Shown: in pieces, positions 32,560 to 44,200 of the stretch
Numbering within the stretch: the first letter of the stretch is position 1
How the letters are laid out: the number at the start of each line of letters is the position of its first letter
Source: Drosophila pseudoobscura
Taxonomy: Eukaryota > Arthropoda > Insecta > Diptera > Drosophilidae
NCBI RefSeq assembly: GCF_009870125.1
Contig: NC_046680.1
Span: 9,238,001-9,302,000 of the forward strand
Direction of reading: 5' to 3'
Length of the DNA stretch: 64,000 nucleotides
Notes under the pieces: model-generated
What the model was told of the DNA's origin: nothing
The model's input: only the letters and a program-made list of their open reading frames with translations
The model's database searches: none
Made by a program: the position numbers and the translations under genes

Positions 32560-33620
32560 TATCTGTCCGGATAGACGCCGTAGTTCTCCTTGCCCTCCAG
32601 TAGCATCAGAGCATCAGAATCTGGCACGAGCATACGTCGTGAATACTGCGTGTCATACCCCGCTGGCCATGCAGATGTGGAAACACTTTGTGCGACTGTG
32701 CAGACAGGTGTGATTGCGCTCCTCTCCAGTCCGGTCTTATCGTCCGACACAAATCTCCCGAAGGCAGAGACCTGCGAGATGTGCATGGAAGCACGGATTT
32801 TTCTGTAAAGGGGGAACAGGAGATTACAAGTGTCCAAAGGTGTCCAAATATTGGTTGCTTACTAACATCGATACGCATGGGATATCGGACTGTTGGTCTA
32901 AGGCCAGAGTCGTGACTTCTTCCAGGTCCACATGCTCATTGCCATCGACTCGGGCCCGAATGATGGCCTGATGGCTGCTGATATCTGTCCAGAAGAGCAG
33001 ACGCTTCGAGGCTTCGGCGAGTTCGCCCAGGAAGCTATAAGAGGCAACGTTTTAGAACACAGCTGAATAGGGAGAGAGAGCTCCACCTGGGCACGGATAA
33101 TCTTGCCGGACACCGGCAGCAGCTAATTCGGGCAGTCCGTCGTAGCTGGGAGGGATGCAGGCCACGTCCTTAGCGAGGCTGCGGCTCTGGCCAGTCTTGA
33201 TCAAAGTCCCCGGTGCTCCAGTCGCTCCAGTACACGTAGTCCTGATACAGGGAAACCGCGTGGCGCTGCTTATGGAGTCCGAGGCGACTCTGTTCAAGTA
33301 CATGCACCCGCGACGCGTCTCGAGGACGAGGGAACGCGGCTTCTCCACCCCCCTTCCACAAAGCACGACGGCTGCCATCCACGCTGGGAGCTGGGAGGGA
33401 TGCAGGCCACGTCCTTAGCGAGGCTGCGGCTCTGGCCAGTCTTGATCAAAGTCCCCGGTGCTCCAGTCGCTCCAGTACACGTAGTCCTGATACAGGGAAA
33501 CCGCGTGGCGCTGCTTATGGAGTCCGAGGCGACTCTGTTCAAGTACATGCACCCGCGACGCGTCTCGAGGACGCGTCTCCATCGCACCAGACGCCAGAAT
33601 CCTGAAGAACCCGGTGTCCA
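32560..33620 (-). pseudogene. Broken LDL-receptor-related (YWTD-propeller) gene fragments
   Basis: Minus-strand pieces in different frames match the YWTD beta-propeller style of the LRP family. Examples are HAVSLYQDYVYWSDWSTG (present twice, near 33225-33260 and 33470-33505) and LLFWTDISSHQAIIRARVDG with VTTLALDQQSD following (about 32880-33010). An EGF-like remnant follows (WPAGYDTQYSRR, about 32630-32670). The frame changes between pieces and stops intervene, so no intact product can be made. D. melanogaster LRP1 lies nearby on 2R and could be the source; the parent gene is not determined from this sequence. One segment is tandemly duplicated. Confidence 0.55.
33144..33573. repeat. Identical tandem duplication of 185 bp inside the LRP-like pseudogene
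   Basis: Bases 33144-33328 and 33389-33573 appear identical, offset by 245 bases and separated by a 60-base spacer. The copies start at AGCTGGGAGGGATGC and end at TCTCGAGGACG. The absence of visible differences implies a recent event, or an assembly duplication. Confidence 0.85.
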
Positions 33621-33950
33621 GATGCCGTCCAGGGTCTGTTCTTTTTCCTCCTTTTTCAATTGTTTTCCTATGAAATTCGTCTTCTGGTGGCTGAGGCAGG
33701 GAGTAGTGGGCCACAACTGCGCCAAAGGGCGCCGCTGGTCGTTTCGGCATCGCTGCAGACTCTGTGGCTCGACTTTAACTGTAAATGCGAAGAAGGTGGA
33801 AAGCACGGAATAGCCGTGGAACAGCGGCTGTTTTTGGGAGTGCCCTGTGACATCAGGACTTACTGTCATTTGAAGCCACTGTAGGCAGACGCACAAGGCA
33901 CTTATGTTCATACAACAGTAGCATAAACAAACGAGTATCATTCCAATTGC

Positions 33951-34175
33951 TCAATTCTTTATTCCGACGAATATTACTAGCTATATAGAACATATAGCCA
34001 TGCCCACATAATTTTATACGATTGCTGAATCAATTTTCTACAAGATTGGATAGTTTTTTATCCTTGCTTTTATTGTATTTATTGTAATCAGGGTTAAACG
34101 AAAAAGTCCAACCAAAAAAGAATCGCAATGTTGCTGGTATTTGAAGACGTGATGCGTGTATAGCCCTTTGTACAC
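33951..34175 (+). repeat. Copy R3 of the block repeat (long form)
   Basis: Same order and orientation as R2. It contains TAGCCATGCCCACATAATTT and CAATTTTCTACAAGATTGGA, then the TTTATTGTATTTATTGTA tail and TTTGTACACCCTA at the end. It forms the right border of the 5-kb interval that begins at R2. Confidence 0.75.
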
Positions 34176-34347
34176 CCTATTTCGCTAATTTTATATGAAG
34201 ATCAAACGTAATTTATTAAGACCTTTTCTCAAATTGATATGTTTTTAACTTATTCATGTGGCTTATTAGTATCTTGTATATATTTATCTCGATCCTGAGC
34301 CTTGGAAGACAAACGTATTCACAATTCTATAACATCCATTTGCCACA

Positions 34348-34700
34348 GGGTATGTGTGCATGGAATTAGCAACATTTGTGCATGGAGTTAGCAACATTTG
34401 TGTATGGAATGGGACTCATTGTTGCAATAGCGAAACTGCGGCGAATCGGGTATTGCCTATATTTCAAGCTATATAGATTTGCCCACTTAGCTTTATCCCA
34501 TAGATAAATACATTTTCTACAAGATTGCTTCTTTTAATTACCTTTATGTATTTTATTTTGACCAAAAAACGGTTTTCAAGTAAATGTTGCCGCAACTTTT
34601 GTGTATGGAATGCGCAACATTTGTGTATGGAATGAGACTCATTGTTGCTAAAGCGAATTGGGGTGAAATGCGGCGAACTGCGGCGAATTGCGGCGAATTC
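34348..34700 (+). repeat. Subrepeats with core GCAACATTTGTGTATGGAAT
   Basis: The word GCAACATTTGTGnATGGA occurs at about 34366, 34390 and 34613, with a variant near 34590. Each group is followed by ACTCATTGTTGC and by GCGGCGAA-rich text. Copy R4 of the block repeat lies between the groups (about 34460-34560). Confidence 0.7.
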
Positions 34701-34714
34701 AAAATTTCTCATAT

Positions 34715-34855
34715 TCTTTGTTCCGTTGAATAATACTATCTATATGGAATATTTAGCCATGCCCACTCAATTTTGCACGATTTATGAATCAATTCTATAC
34801 ATGATTGGCCTATTCAAAATACTTGCATTTATTGGATTATTATATAACATTGAAA
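34715..34855 (+). repeat. Copy R5 of the block repeat
   Basis: Contains TTCCGTTGAATAATACTATC and ATTTAGCCATGCCCACTCAA, then ACATGATTGGCCTATTC, in the same order as in R1-R3. Confidence 0.7.
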
Positions 34856-35064
34856 ATTAAATTAATAGATGACAAAAATACCATTTAGCACTAAAAAACA
34901 CCACATGGGAGCGCGGCGAAAACCAGTTTCTACAGTACATACGGTCTCATTTTCAAAATATACAGAGTGGTGCGCGCCAAATCTAACTTTTTTGAATGTG
35001 AGAGACAAGGATTTAAATGTTGTCAACCGGGCCATTACCGATTCAACAAATACGACGATTCCCT

Positions 35065-35195
35065 CAATTTAGATCTTCCGTCGAATATCAGCTATATGGA
35101 AGATTTAGCCATGCCCACATAATTTTATCCAATTAATGAACATATTTTCTAATTGACTGTTTTATTTTAAACACTTGCTTTTATTGCATTTTGCG
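35065..35195 (+). repeat. Copy R6 of the block repeat
   Basis: Contains CTTCCGTCGAATATCAGCTA and AGCCATGCCCACATAATTTT, closest to R1 in its tail (TTTTCTAATTGAC). Flanking text GTGGTGCGCGCCAAAT occurs at about 34968 and again at 35292, so a larger unit was duplicated. Confidence 0.75.
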
Positions 35196-35450
35196 CAAAA
35201 AGAGGTTTTAACGAAAATGGTCTGTCAACCGGTTTAAGGAGCGCCTTACCCGATTCAAGTTCGGTTATCGATACTATCGACTGGATACAAGTGGTGCGCG
35301 CCAAATAGAAATTGTTTGAAAGTTAATGAGCGAAAAGGATTTAATCTATCTATCTATTTTTTACTTAAGTCACTTAAGTCTGCGCTTTGCCATGTATTAA
35401 ATGACCATGTTAATAAATATAATGAGTTATTGTAGTTTTTAGTACTAAAC

Positions 35451-35664
35451 AAAACTGAAACCGACGCGGAATCGGACACTGACGCTCTGACCGGATCACC
35501 TACCGGATCACGACTACGCGCAGCCCACACTACACTACTACTTCAGCAGCGACGACACTGATGACTTTGACTTATCTACGGACAGTGGAGAATTTTCCGG
35601 CCATTTATCCGACGCGTCCTCGGTGTCTGCCGCATCGTCGGTGACAACAGTCCTGGCCAACTAG
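35451..35664 (+). pseudogene. Acidic Ser/Asp-rich coding-like fragment with a frame change
   Basis: One frame reads KTETDAESDTDALTGSPTG. After an overlap around 35488 another frame, open from 35491, reads QPTLHYYFSSDDTDDFDLST and SGEFSGHLSDASSVSAASS, ending at TAG 35662-35664. Both are acidic, as if one C-terminal domain were split by a one-base shift. No family recognised. Confidence 0.35.
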
Positions 35665-35816
35665 AAATTACTAGAAATCGTCTTCTTCGTCTTCAAAATT
35701 TACAAATTTTGAGAAATATTGAGATAGATGGGACATGATTTTGAGAGAGATGGGGAAGCGACAGATAGTAGCAGACATCGATGTTTTAAGATCTCACTAG
35801 GGGGGTTGCAAATTTT

Positions 35817-35827
35817 CGGTCACACTG
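35817..35827 (+). promoter_or_regulatory. Core-promoter motif 1 (CGGTCACACTG)
   Basis: Exact match to YGGTCACACTR, the M1BP-bound motif of TATA-less Drosophila promoters, 85 bases before a CTCF-like site. No downstream gene is visible nearby on the plus strand, so it may be a relic or part of a border element. Confidence 0.5.
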
Positions 35828-35911
35828 AAAATATTCAGAAATGTTGCTAATTTTCGAAGCGCGAAAATGTTGCGAATTTCGTAAAAGGACAATGTGGCAA
35901 AGGAAATGTTG

Positions 35912-35926
35912 CCACCAGATGGCGCG
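35912..35926 (+). promoter_or_regulatory. CTCF-like insulator motif
   Basis: CCACCAGATGGCGCG fits the conserved CTCF motif CCASYAGRKGGC plus the following GC that Drosophila CTCF also prefers. It lies at the right edge of the repeat island, where the long gene-free domain before Optix begins. Confidence 0.5.
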
Positions 35927-38255
35927 GTTTTTCAAGACTCATTGCAGTGTTGGGAAGAGAACCGGTTCGGTTACGATTGACAGAGACGACACCTGGCGAT
36001 GAAATCGGTCAACAGGGATGTAACAATAAATTACTCGCAGCTATGAAACTTGGCGCAAATTTTGAAAATATAAAATTTAAACAAGAAAACGTTTATCTAC
36101 TCTGATCTTTTATATATTACTTTTAACATTTATATAAGAAAACACAAATACATCGCATGGGTGAGTGAAAGATTGATGTTGAGATTGCTGTAAGTTGTAT
36201 GCAATATCTTGCCCGATCTGGGAGTGGCATGCCATTCTGACTCTCTAATTGATATACTAATAATAAAACTAAAACTATAAACTAAATAAAGTGTAAGGGA
36301 TTCTTGATCTTCTAACGTTTGCCATTACTTACAATTGTATACCAAAAAACCGAATTAAGTCGCCTTCAATTGAAAGATTTTCCCTCTGCAGCTATGCATA
36401 CTATACTCGTACAATGTACACATGAATACTTTAACCTGTTAAACATATTGAATTGGCGGAGTTTCCAATACTCGTATACCTCTGCCGGCTACTCCTTTGA
36501 TGGCAATCCTGATCAGGTTACAGCCGCACGTGGGCGTAATTTTCTCGCAATTAGGATGCGATTATGATAACATGACCGAACGCAGTCGAAAGGGTAATTG
36601 AAGAACAAGCCGTTCAACCCATTCCCTTCTTGGTTGCGCTGCTGCTTATGGTGCTGGTGTTGCCACGTGCCACAAGACGCCTTCATCTGGCGGTTGGTCT
36701 GGACAAAAGTTTCAATTTGATATTCCTTTGCCTTGCCGAGCGTCTTGGGGTTGTTTCAGGGCATGGATTAAGTTTTCAGGCAACTGGAGCAGCATCCGTG
36801 CTGTGCTGTGCTGTCCTCTGGCTGCCATCTGTGGCTGTGGCTATGGAAGTGTGGCTTATGCTTATGATGCCAGGGGGGAAAGCCAGCCAGCCGGGGGAAA
36901 TCAACATTGGGATACGAGCGGACTTTGCATTTGACAAAGTGCGAAATCCTTTACACTTTGAAGACTGATTGACTTCTTATCCTTGAATAGATTTGAATAG
37001 AATTTTACTTCACTTTTCTTCGCTGCTAATGGGGGGTGCATAAGGAGCTGGGGGTTGGTTGGAACGCCTCTTTTCCCTGCTCTGAGTCCTATATAAACAA
37101 ACGGAAGATAATCAAGATGTAAAACACAATCCGGCACAAGTGTGGCGGGGGGTCGAGGGTCTGCAGGTCGGGGGAGTGAGGGTGAGGATGAGGGCGAGGG
37201 TCTCAGGCTTTAACACGGCGGCTGTAATTCAAAACCAAACAAAATCGTCAAAGAATCAAAAGGCAAGCGATGGCAAATTACAGATCTGTGAGATGCGATG
37301 CTAAGGCAAAAAAAAAACAGTTCGTTCCAGTTACAGTTGCAGTTGCCTCACACAAAGGGGGCAGAGATGAGGACGGGACGGGGTTGGGGACGGGGACGGG
37401 GACTGTGGTGGAAGAGCGGGGCTGGTGAAAAACGTCGCTGAAAAGTTGTGAAACGGAATTTCGCTTTGTACTTGGAAAACTGTTATTAACTTAATGAAGG
37501 AGTGTTGCGCGTCACATTTACCTGACACGTGATTCGGGATCCGAGCACCGTTCACCGTGCACTAGCATGTACCATGTACCGGAAACCCTGGGTCCGGCAG
37601 CGGCTGGGGGAAGGAGGTAATTAATTGCAATGAGACTCTTCTTACGTTCATTCTTAATTTCACTTTATTCACACATTTTCCTGGATGCTGGAGCTGTCCT
37701 CTAATCTATTGGGGAAACGTGGAGGGTAAGAAGTATTTAACTGCTAGCCTCTTGTGGTCTTTGTTCCTTCAGACTGTACCTACCGGAGTACAGTAACAAC
37801 TAACTGAAGAAATTGTGGGTCTCCGCCGTGGGTGTTGTAAAATTATTAAATTGATTTAGTGCTTTGCAGCTATGATGACCTCCTTGAGATTCATTGGGGC
37901 CCGCCTCAGCGGAACTTCAGCCATTTTCCTAGAGACCTAACAGCAGCTAACCAAACCAAGCAACTGGCTGCTGTAATTAAACAGATGCTAAGAGTAGCAC
38001 ACAGACTCCCGCCTCAGCCCCAGCCACAGCCACAATTTAAACGACACATGGGAGCAGCGACGGAGTGGGGCTCTGCTCTCCACGAGTGTGTAACCGTATC
38101 TTCGCTTTGGCGTTGGCTTTGGCGTTGGCTTTGACTTTGGCGCCCAGATGAAGCTCATCGAGCAAAGTGGCAAGTTAAGTAAACAGTTTCATTGTGCGAA
38201 TTCAATTAAAATTTATTCAAAATACGTCAAAGGCAGCTACTCAAAGCTGCTTCTT

Positions 38256-38286
<31 letters not shown>

Positions 38287-41200
38287 GGCTGTCTGCCTGC
38301 CTGCTGCTACTGTTGTTGCCGCTGTCGCTGCTGCTGCTGTTGCTGTTGCAACAAAGTGTCCCAGTATCTGCATCTGTGAAGTTTTCCTGCACACAGATAT
38401 AGATACGCACGCTCTAGCGGATGTAAGCTATATACACGCTGTCCCTCTCTCTCTTACTCTCTCTGTCTGTCTGTTGTCTGTCTGTCTCTCTTTCTCTCTG
38501 TATTGTGTGGCTTCCATTGGCAAAGAGGGCGTGTCGAGAGTTGGTCACGCCCCACTATAGCAGAAAAGAGACAACCATATACATAGATGGAACTCTTGAA
38601 GGGAAAATACTTAATGAACATTATACTTACACTCTCACAATGTATCTGTGCAGCTGTGTGCGTGCTGTGCGCCACTTGTCGGCGTTGTTGTTGTAACTGT
38701 CTTTGAGAGTGGTGTAAATGGCAATTTGTCGGGCGGTGGCGATGGTGGCACAGTAGAGTCGCCCCCGCACACGGTAGCGCGAGTCGTGTTGACAGGCCGC
38801 ATTTGCTAGCATTGGCATCCGCCTTGCTCATTTCTGCCATATCATCGCAGTCATTATCACCACGCCGCGATCATCATCATCATCATCAGCCGTCGTAGTC
38901 ATTGACCATGTTTGAAAAGTCTCTTCTCTTATTATTCCTTTGTGTGAAAACTACCTGCCACACCGTCAGCCCCATCCGACAGGCTGTTCCTTTCCCCCCA
39001 ACAACTAAATGTGTTGATGCATGGAATTATGTAACCTTAGATCTCTGCATTTTCAACCCTTTTAGGATTTAGAAATAATAGCGCATCCATAAGCTACCCA
39101 TAATCGTCTTCCGCTCCATTCGGAGCCATTCTTAAAGCTTTGCTTAAAAAAAAACATTGCATCCCACATGCCTCGGCCGCCCCAAAGGACATTGCCAGTG
39201 ACAGGACCGGCTCGACAATGGCTGAAGCAGACCCGTGCCGAGTCCAACGCCAGCTCCAGCTCCGCTCCATGACATTGACGTCCATTGACGATGATGTTCA
39301 TGGTGTTCTCCTTGTCGCTGGGAATGTGGCTATATGACGATGAAGTAACAAGGAAGAACGACATTTCACGCTAACGAATTCAATTGAGTTGAATTTTTCA
39401 TTTAAGGTTTATTTAACTTTTTTATTCCATTTCCAGAGGAGCAGCAGTAGCCGGCCACAGGGATTCACACACCGATGATGTTGAAGCGATGGATGGGATG
39501 GGATGGTATGGGATGGGATCGGATGAGATGATGGGAGATGAATGTGAAGATGGATATGCTTGCAATGCTTTTATGATTGTGCCAATGGCTGCTGCTGCCA
39601 CACACAAACGCACACGCACTCCACACAGATACAAATGAATTTATGCCTAATGGCGGGATTGTTGTATTACTTTGTGCCTGCTTCTTGCCTCTGCCTCTGC
39701 CTCTGCCTCTGCCACTGCAGCACACATCACATTGTTGCGCTGTGTCGTTGTCAATATTGAGCTTGATTATTAAATGACACATTATGTGATTTCCAACATG
39801 TTCGCAGGGGTCTCGGTGGGCGGGGGAGGCGAGGGGGAGGGCTGGTGGTGGCCAGTTGTTCCAACTTCGGGCGCAATTCAAAGGAAACCCGATGGGGCGT
39901 CATCCCGGTCCATCTGTTCCATCCTCAGCCACAGAGCAGCCAGTTACATGACATGGAAGTCATTTTGTAATACATTGAGTACGTGAGCTGATTGGGACAG
40001 TGGTGTGGGAAGGGGAAAGAGATGGGGAGGTGGGTTCTGCGGATAGCTAGGGCTCTGAGGGCGATAAATATATGGATCCTTAAGCAATAATTTAGCCATA
40101 ACTGGTGAGTGCGTTTTCGGTTCGTTTGATGGAAAATTTCGGATTTACATCTACAGAAGTCCCCTCTTTTGCTTATGACTACGTCACTGGCCACCAGAGC
40201 GTATATATTTTCCTTTTGAAATGGCGTCGCGCGTTCGTGCCTCACATTTTGGGCGTTAGAAACCACTCCCACAGCATAGCTCTTCCCCCCACTTGGCCGA
40301 AGCCAAACCACCCCCCGAATGGCAACAGAAACAGAAGCATAAATGCCACAAAAGCCACGTTAGCGGTACGTACACTCGGAGAACATTTCATTTCATTTCA
40401 CTCCACTCCACTGTTCAAACTTTGCAATACAAATAAATTGAAATTGCGCACATTATGTATCCGCACGTACATCCATACATACATACAATGTACATATGTA
40501 TATTTGTGTGGTATTTATGTATGTATGAGTTTACCTCCTGCTTAGTTCCCGGCTGTGGCCCATGCTCACGCCCATACCCATACAAAGGAGCGGGCAATGG
40601 CAATGGCAGCCACATTAAATGGCAACAATTTCCAAACCCTCCTGCATTTGAAGAGGAGGAGCAGGAGGGCATTGCATGGTAGTCAACGGGTCACAATCGT
40701 CACAGTACATGGAACGCCTATTGTGCGCCATAATGAAATTAAAAAATCAGTTACTGTTGTGCCCAACGAGAGGCCGAACGAGCCCGAGGAACGGCATGCC
40801 ACAGGAAGGACAGGCCATAGACGCAGGCAGAGGCAAGAGGCAAAAGGAAGGCGCATTATGCCATTAGCAGAGGCCATGGTAGGCATACAAAGCACAATAC
40901 TATACTCGTACAATGATTTCTATTCAGGAATGAATCAGGCAAAAAATTGAAAATAGAAATAAGGTGGCACAAGAATTGCCTTGTCCCCTGTCCCCCTACC
41001 ACTGTCCCCTGTCCCCTGTCCCCTGTACGCTCCTGCCCATCTATGTATGTCTGACGCTGAAGTGAGTTCAAATTACAGCATTTGGCAGAATGTTGGCATA
41101 ATCTGAAACTCAGTCGGATACCAATGACTACACGGATGAGTCAATTTACATAGTCATCGCGGCGAGGGTTGGATCGGTCTCTGCCATTAGTTAGGGGTTA

Positions 41201-44200
41201 GTTTCTCGACTCTAGAATGAGTCTTTGCCATATATTTATGTGAATTAACAAAGCTAATTGTTATAATCCACAAGGTTATTAATTGGTGCAGTTTTAGGTG
41301 GAACTTTGCCATGAGATGTACGAATATGCAGGCACAAAGGGAAGGCAGCTGCTTTCGAAGGACACTCTTATCAGTTCATTTTCCACGAAAACTCTTGAAC
41401 AGAATTTATCGGTACATCTGTATAACCGCATTGGTTACCTTCTTCCATCGAAATCCCGCGGTGTCCGATGCCTTGAACAGTTCGGATTGCCTTGCCGAAC
41501 CTGAAGGTGATTTCAATGATTCGATTTCGGAAGTACATTATTGAGCATTTGTCGTCCTGTCCCGTTTCAGTTTACCGCCTTCGGTTATTTCCTTTTTCGT
41601 GATTAGTTTGCGGACTTTCTTCTCCGTTTGCTGCTTCCACACAGGACGATGTTATCGATCGATTGACTCGGCTTCCTCTGCGGCCGTGGCTTTGGCAATT
41701 TCCGCTTCGGATTCGGAGTCAATAAGGAAACCTCTGGTCTAGGACTGGCCAAGTTGTAATTGCCATAAGCTGGCAGAGAGTCCCTGTTGCCGGCAACTAG
41801 GGGTCAAACTACGAATTGTCGTACAACTGCAGCCGCAATCAAACGCGTTTAATTTTAACTGGCCTAACGTTAATTACAATATTATGACAGTTCTGCGGCT
41901 CGCCATGAATAATTATCACCTCGTAAATTGTGACAAACCGCAAAGCGGCATTTACACATGGCCCGGTTGATGTCGGTAGCCTCTGCTCGTGTTCGCTGGG
42001 TCACCGGCCTGTGCCTGTGCCTGTTCCTATGCTTGGGTTGGGCTTGAGCTTGGGTTCGGGCTCGCACTCGCACTCGTACTCGGACTCGCACTCGGCTCTG
42101 GCGATGATTAATCGCTCGAGTTAGTTGAGTCGCAGCCGCCGGCAAATGCAATCAACGAACAGCAGAGACCCCTCGGCTCTGCTCTCTAGCGATGGGTGCG
42201 TGATCCGCTATCCGCTGGAGTGACTCACGGAGGTGCAGATAGTTACTAGAAGTCGGTATACCCCCAAAGAAATGGATTGCTTTTGGGTATTGCCCCTCAA
42301 TTTTGCGAGGGATCAGACACGTTAAACGGATCGGATGGGAAAGTACTAGCTTTATAATTTTACTACGATCCTATCTGAATCTATCATTGGCTGTACTGTA
42401 CATTGAATCCAAATAGGTGGAAACAAAGTTCTAGTCCTGCCTTTAATGCACTACGATTATTCTCACGCGCCTGCCGCTGACCAGTCTACTTTTACCTGGG
42501 TACGACTTCGCATTACTCCACCTTCACCGCCACTCCATAGTCCACTTGACTGCCCTCCCCGCCCGCCACTCCACTGGGCTGCGCCCCAACGTAAATGTTG
42601 TGAAAAGCAAATCTAATTACGCGAATGCTCGCCGTCTATTTGAAAATGGGCAATTTCTCAAGATACTTATCTAATTAATAGCCAGGCTGTGTGGCACAGT
42701 TCCATTCACAGCCACACTCAGACACTCAGGCACTCACACTCAAACACTCACACTCGGATACGTCAACACCCATTCCGCTCCTAATGAATTGTGGCCAAGA
42801 ACAATGGGCAGCGGATATTACGGGTATAGGTGATCGTTCGCTCCCTCTTGCCAAACACACACAAAAAAACAAAAGGCAGCTCCGCCGGGTAGGCGTTACA
42901 TTCATTTATATTTGTACGAGAAAATGTCAGAGGAGCAGGAAGAAGAGAGAGAGAGAGGCAGAGATGAGGAAGGGGCACTACCAAATACAATAATGTCACA
43001 AAGCATTCCCCTTCAATTAAGCAGCAGCGAGCGAAAGAGCAGCAGAAGTCAAAATACTCGCTATCTCCATCTTGTTCCCCCAATGGGAAGGGGGAGGGGG
43101 AGGGCATTAAAACAAAGGCAATCAACGCAATTGACCGATGAAGAGATACGAAGAGGGAGAGCAAACGAGAGGGAGAGAGAGAGAGCAGTACTCGTAAATG
43201 GTGCGCAGGCGCAACGAATTAAGCTCATTGCTCATTTGATGCGCTGTTTGACGTTTCTTTTGTGAGCTGGGGAAAAGAAGGAAAGGGAAGGGGAAGGAGA
43301 AGTGGAAGGGGAGTGACAGGATCCCAGGGAGGGAGACAAAAGCAGATCATTAATTGACACTCCCCACCTCTACCTCTTCGGCATCTAGTTTATAATTGAG
43401 TGCTCTGCTCTTCATTCCGTAGAAGAGGGTATTATTTCTTGATCAGCAGCAAAGCCCCATGTTGTATCAAAGGCTTTGTTTCTTTTTATAGCAAACGACA
43501 TGCGCTCATGCAAATCCAAGCAACAAAAACTGACAGAGAGAGTGAGAAAGCATTGATCATTAGTGGGTTGGTTGGGGGGGGGCCGTTGTCATTACGCGGA
43601 GTATGCATGGCATAATGATGCTTTTTAGCACCGATCAAGACGATCAGAGCATCACAGTAATTATCCACTTAGCGCTTGTTAGGCAACCCAACCCATCCCA
43701 GTCCCGATTATTCCCCCTCCGACTACGACTCCGATTCCGATACCGATTCACATGCTTAGGCGGCAGTGTCCTATGGCCCCATGGGAGAGACAAATGTCAA
43801 TCGTATTGATGAATGTGCTGTGGCCCATTCCACGCTTTATAATGGGCAAACACGCTTGCATAATTTATATATTTATATGGCCAACAGTATCGCTTCCACG
43901 GACCTTTTTCGATCAGATTATTTTGACCAAATATGGCAAATTCGATATTGTCCACAGGGACAAAAACGCAGCGAGCGAGACACAGTGAGACAGAGAGACA
44001 GAGAGAGAGAGAGAGAGACAGAGAGTTCCCCCACTGGCAGTCCCTGGTGTTAATGACTTAATTAAACCAGCAGCCCAACCAGTCCGAACCTGGAGCTCGA
44101 CTCTCGAGCCCGAAACGGTGTCCGCTCCAGTCCGCTGCAGTAGTCCGGCAATTTCACACTTTTTGCGTGGCGAGATGGCAATATCAAAAGTGGCACGACT

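Noticed and set aside
40555-40950. 131-codon frame in the Optix upstream domain
   Set aside because: Low complexity at the start, no homology recognised, overlapping frames on both strands of similar length.
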